A DNA stretch of 8,023 bases. It comes from JBLHKE01 sp047619485. Its GTDB lineage: Bacteria; Verrucomicrobiota; Verrucomicrobiia; Verrucomicrobiales; DEV007. A program made the position numbers and the translations under genes. Of this stretch, positions 5,027-8,023 are shown piece by piece. Every line of letters starts with the position of its first letter. The stretch's first letter is position 1. The notes under the pieces were generated by a model, which was not told the origin of the DNA, searched no databases, and saw only the letters and a list, made by a program, of their open reading frames with translations. The stretch is from the NCBI GenBank assembly GCA_047619485.1, contig JBLHKE010000344.1, positions 1-8,023 of the forward strand, written 5' to 3'.

Positions 5027-7936
5027 CTACTCGAGCTCACGGACTTGATAGTAGATCCGCGAGGTGCTTGGAGCGAGATTTTCGCTAAAGGAAGTCGTCT
5101 CGCCTTCGCTGTTGATGCCATCGTCAAGCTCGCCCCAATTCGTCATGTCTGTAGAAGAATCGATGGCATACATTTTGTTGGGACGTGAGTTCCACTCGAC
5201 CGTGGTGGCTCCGGTGTCGGAGTCGTAAGTGATCGATGTGATGGCGAATGCGACCTTTCCACCGATTAGTTCAAGTGGCGTGGATCCGGCGAAGAGCTCT
5301 GCTATCTGTTCCGGCCTGAGGGCGTCAGAGAATATCGCAAACTCGTCGATTCGCCCCCCGAAACTGTTGGCCATGGTGAGACCTTCGGCACCGAGCGTGA
5401 TGGTTCCGTCGAACGGGTCGAGGGGGTCGGCACCACCTGCTTGCGCGGCGAGGAGACCATCGATCCAGATTTCGCGTTCGCCTTCCGCGTTGCGTTGGAA
5501 GACAAAGTGCTGCCACTGGTTCTCGATTGCACCGGTCGTAGTCATGCGCTCGGGGGGATCACAGCAGCCAGACTGATCGAAGAAAACAGTGCCGTTACTC
5601 CATGGGGTGTGGGCTTGGAAACCTCGCACGTTGCCATCCGCGAGAGGTGCGTGGAGCCAGAAGGCGCTGGAGTTGCCGAACCCGGTGTTGAACTGCCAGA
5701 ACGCGACCGACACCGAGTTTTTGGCCGAGGCCAAATCGAGATGGCTGCCGGATGGGGTTTCCGCGTACGAGCCATCAGCTAGGGCCATGAGATCCAAGGA
5801 CTCATCGCCGCCAGCGCCGCTGACACCGAGATCACCGGTGGTTAGAACGGCCGCACCAGCAAGGACGAGATCAGGGGAGTTCTCGGCCTGGTCGGCGAGG
5901 GTGCCGTTGAAGTCAAAATAGGCGAGCAACGCTACCTCGGGGGTGCTGTTCGGGTCGGTAGGGTCACTGCCGTTGTCAATCTCTGTACCGTCCGAGACGC
6001 CGTCACCGTCAGTGTCTGGATCGTTCGGGTCGGTGCCAGTCATCGTGGCGCTGACGAAGACTCCGCCATTATCTTCGACCCCATCTCTGAGGCCGTCGCC
6101 GTCGCTGTCGGAGTCGAGCGGATCAGTTCCAGTGTCGGTCTCGTCGACGAACATTCTAGTGTTTGACTCGACGTTGTCTTTAAGGCCGTCATCGTCGGTA
6201 TCATCGTTGTTCGGATCGGTGCGATTCAAAAACTCGTCGAGGTTGGAGATCATATCGGTATCGGGGTCGCCGCCAGCGTCATCGACCATGTTCTCAACCT
6301 CGTAGCTGTCAGGCATGCCATCCATGTCTGTGTCAGGTAGGAGGTCCACTAGGACAGAATCGATCTCCCAGTTCGGGTTGCCAGCTCCTTTAGCGCCTTC
6401 GTCCCAGGCACCCAGGAATCGGATCGTGATCGTAGCGCCGGTCCGGACGCCGCCAACTTCGGCGACGCTGGTGATGAATTCGCCTGTCGCATAGTTCATC
6501 GAGTCGCCATTGAATCCGTCGCCCCCCTGGAGCGCGTGGTTGCCGATAAGGCCGGAGAATGTGTAGCCATTCTGCGTAAACGCGGCAGTAGGCACCGTCC
6601 TGAACGGTTCGCCATCGATCGATATCTGCAGCGCTGTGCCATCCCACTCAGATTCGATGCTGTAGCGGTGGTCGAAGCTGACGCGAATCCCGCCGGTGAC
6701 GGGCACGGTGATTTCAGGGCTGGTCAGCGTGTTGGTCGCTGGGCCGGAGTCATCACCTGCCATCGACCAAGTTCCGATTCCGGTATTGTGAACTGACGCG
6801 ACCGGGCTGTTGCCAGTCGCCTCTTCCGTGAAGCCGCCGTCATCAAAATTGAAGCTCTCTACGAATAAGGCGTCGTCTGGGATGCTCGGGTCGGTGCCTT
6901 CTCTGAATTCGTCTTCGTCGCTCTCGCCGTCTCCGTCTGAGTCACCGCCAGTCATGAAATCGTCAAGCTGGCCGAACATCAATTCCCAACTATCAACCAG
7001 GCCGTCACTGTCAGAGTCGAGGATGACGGTGAAGGTGAATGACATATCGACGTCTCCTTCATCGGTGCTGCCGCGGACTCGCACCGAGTGCTCGACGTTG
7101 TCGAGCCCGCTGAGGTCACCGACGACTCTTAGCTCGTTGGTTCCGTCAAATTCATACGAGCCGTTGTTGGTATCACCGTCGCCAGCCACGAGGGATAGAG
7201 TTGCGCTGGTGATCATGCCACCAAACTCGTTGAGAGCGTCGACCGTTCCCACCACCGTGTCCGCTGCCGCGCTAGAAAGGATGGCGGGATTGTCTGCTTC
7301 AGGGAAGGTGAAGGTTGGGTTGAAAGCGAGACTTCCGATCACGACCGAGCCCGCATTGAAGGTGATTTCGAGCGGGACGTTGCCACCTGGGGCAAGCCCG
7401 TCCGTCGTATTGGAAGCGACGAGGGCACCCGGGGCTCCTCCGTCGTCGGCATAGAAATGCACCTCAAGGTTTTGCCAGCGCTCTGCACAGCAGGCATCGG
7501 CACGCGGAAACATCCGCACGGTAGTCACGTCGAAAGTTCCACCGAGATCGAGGGTGTATTGTGCGTTGGTCGTCTGGTTAAGGATGGTCGACCACACGGC
7601 GCCTCCGCTTTCGAGCAAGTTGTTGGGTTCCTGGTTGGCAGCGCCGTGTTGGATGGTGTTCGTGGTTCCGACTGCGGGAAAGAGGTTTCCGCTGCCGAAG
7701 GTGCTAGCGGGGATGTCATTGGTGCTCGTACTCAGAAGGTCAAACGTAGCGCCGCCAAGTTCGTCTGGCACGATACCGAGAGCGAACACCTCAAGTTCCG
7801 AGAGGTGAAGTTGGGTGCCGGGGGTTTCGTTTTTTACGATCTGGACGAAGCGGACGAGTTCCGCCTGGGTGCTAGTCGGCGTTAGGAGAAAACAGAGGCT
7901 TAAAGCGGCAACGGCCGTACGGGTTTTTCTAATCAT
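5027..7936 (-). CDS. Large secreted multidomain protein: discoidin-like, TSP3 calcium repeats, LamG, lineage-type C-terminal module
   Basis: I start at the ATG at 7936 (969 aa), which opens a good Sec signal peptide (MIRKTRT, hydrophobic core, cleavage near TQA/EL at 25). A GTG at 7975 would add 13 residues ahead of it and is less likely. Visible domains: discoidin/F5-8C-like about 26-200; cadherin-like strand-rich segment about 205-305; calcium repeats 307-352; jelly-roll or MAM-like segment about 357-533 (ending NPNWEIDSVLVDLLP); calcium repeats 537-664; LamG_3/concanavalin fold about 669-889 (IWIDG, GRIDEFAIFSDAL); C-terminal module about 893-969 (WNSRPNKMYAIDSSTDMTNWGELDDG...YYQVREL). There is no enzyme motif, transmembrane anchor, LPXTG or PEP-CTERM tail. 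It is probably an acidic, calcium-stabilised extracellular or outer-surface binding protein. The N-terminal domain boundaries are less certain than the calcium repeats and LamG. It is convergent with the PSD1-DUF1501 operon, and no functional link is shown. Confidence 0.9.
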   Translation of the reverse strand: MIRKTRTAVAALSLCFLLTPTSTQAELVRFVQIVKNETPGTQLHLSELEVFALGIVPDELGGATFDLLSTSTNDIPASTFGSGNLFPAVGTTNTIQHGAANQEPNNLLESGGAVWSTILNQTTNAQYTLDLGGTFDVTTVRMFPRADACCAERWQNLEVHFYADDGGAPGALVASNTTDGLAPGGNVPLEITFNAGSVVIGSLAFNPTFTFPEADNPAILSSAAADTVVGTVDALNEFGGMITSATLSLVAGDGDTNNGSYEFDGTNELRVVGDLSGLDNVEHSVRVRGSTDEGDVDMSFTFTVILDSDSDGLVDSWELMFGQLDDFMTGGDSDGDGESDEDEFREGTDPSIPDDALFVESFNFDDGGFTEEATGNSPVASVHNTGIGTWSMAGDDSGPATNTLTSPEITVPVTGGIRVSFDHRYSIESEWDGTALQISIDGEPFRTVPTAAFTQNGYTFSGLIGNHALQGGDGFNGDSMNYATGEFITSVAEVGGVRTGATITIRFLGAWDEGAKGAGNPNWEIDSVLVDLLPDTDMDGMPDSYEVENMVDDAGGDPDTDMISNLDEFLNRTDPNNDDTDDDGLKDNVESNTRMFVDETDTGTDPLDSDSDGDGLRDGVEDNGGVFVSATMTGTDPNDPDTDGDGVSDGTEIDNGSDPTDPNSTPEVALLAYFDFNGTLADQAENSPDLVLAGAAVLTTGDLGVSGAGGDESLDLMALADGSYAETPSGSHLDLASAKNSVSVAFWQFNTGFGNSSAFWLHAPLADGNVRGFQAHTPWSNGTVFFDQSGCCDPPERMTTTGAIENQWQHFVFQRNAEGEREIWIDGLLAAQAGGADPLDPFDGTITLGAEGLTMANSFGGRIDEFAIFSDALRPEQIAELFAGSTPLELIGGKVAFAITSITYDSDTGATTVEWNSRPNKMYAIDSSTDMTNWGELDDGINSEGETTSFSENLAPSTSRIYYQVRELE
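5945..6328 (-). repeat. Thrombospondin-3-type calcium-binding repeat block (residues 537-664)
   Basis: Four DxDxDGxxD-type loops: DMDGMPDSYE, DTDDDGLKDNVE, DSDGDGLRDGVE and DTDGDGVSDGTE. The central glycines at 584, 615 and 646 give an exact 31-residue (93-nt) period for three copies. GTDP follows at 603 and 634, and a shortened GSDP at 656. Such loops bind calcium in thrombospondin-like proteins and probably form a rigid rod between the jelly-roll segment and the LamG domain. Confidence 0.85.
6881..7018 (-). repeat. Thrombospondin-3-type calcium-binding repeat pair (residues 307-352)
   Basis: Two acidic loops, DSDSDGLVDSWE and DSDGDGESDEDEF, followed by REGTDPS. They link the cadherin-like segment to the jelly-roll segment and are the first of two calcium-repeat spacers in the protein. 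Confidence 0.8.
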
Positions 7937-7947
7937 GAGAGTGAGGA

Positions 7948-7973
7948 TTAATATCAATTTATCAGTTAATATC
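7948..7973. repeat. Short direct repeats in the leader of the secreted-protein gene
   Basis: The octamer TTAATATC occurs at 7948-7955 and 7966-7973 (18 nt apart), with a related TATCA at 7960-7964 between them. The region is AT-rich, so chance is quite possible. An operator for a regulator is a guess. Confidence 0.3.
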
Positions 7974-8011
7974 ACACCCTATTTAAACATTGGAGAATTG
8001 TGAAGAATGAA

Positions 8012-8017
8012 ATTATA
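8012..8017 (-). promoter_or_regulatory. Candidate -10 box for the large secreted-protein gene
   Basis: A perfect TATAAT on the minus strand, preceded by an A-run at the window edge, about 75 nt upstream of the ATG at 7936. The matching -35 would lie beyond 8023, so the promoter cannot be completed. A weaker alternative is TTCACA, 17 nt, TAGGGT closer to the gene. Confidence 0.35.
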
Positions 8018-8023
8018 TTTTTT

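Noticed and set aside
6810..7454. 214-residue plus-strand open frame opposite the secreted-protein gene
   Set aside because: It is Ser/Pro/Leu-rich low-complexity antisense of acidic calcium-repeat and beta-domain coding sequence, with no recognisable domain. The minus-strand gene has a signal peptide and clear domains.

Overview
The window looks like chromosomal DNA from the Planctomycetota/Verrucomicrobiota group, most likely Verrucomicrobiota. The evidence is a PSCyt2-PSD1 protein paired with a DUF1501 protein, a large secreted protein with bacterial thrombospondin-3-type calcium repeats and a LamG domain, and a C-terminal module ending in a 'YAIDSSTDMTNW' type motif that I associate with exported Verrucomicrobia proteins. 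The lineage call is from pattern recognition, not a database search.

Layout: (1) 22-4084, plus strand: a two-gene, translationally coupled operon. The first gene encodes an exported PSCyt2/PSD1 protein with a LamG-like domain spliced into its C-terminal part. The second, overlapping it by 11 nt, encodes a Tat-type DUF1501 protein of the alkaline-phosphatase/sulfatase-like fold. (2) 4090-4966: a decayed insertion sequence starting 5 nt after the DUF1501 stop. It has recognisable 26-bp terminal inverted repeats (23/26 matching) and an internally deleted, frame-disrupted DDE integrase-type transposase on the minus strand. (3) 5027-7936, minus strand: one large gene, convergent with the operon, for a secreted multidomain protein (discoidin-like, cadherin-like, calcium repeats, jelly-roll, calcium repeats, LamG, C-terminal module). 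(4) 7937-8023: its AT-rich leader, with a consensus-like -10 box and short direct repeats.

How the genes may work together: PSD1 and DUF1501 proteins habitually occur as a pair in these phyla and are thought, without firm biochemical proof, to act in the envelope on complex, often sulfated, polysaccharides. The LamG insert would add a glycan- or protein-binding surface. The convergent gene encodes a calcium-dependent adhesin-like or matrix-like exported protein. It is not in the operon, and a functional link is speculation. The least ordinary items are the LamG domain inserted inside PSD1 and the IS deletion derivative, which keeps both ends but has lost the first catalytic Asp of its transposase. 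I see no RNA gene, CRISPR array, or clearly undescribed multi-gene system.
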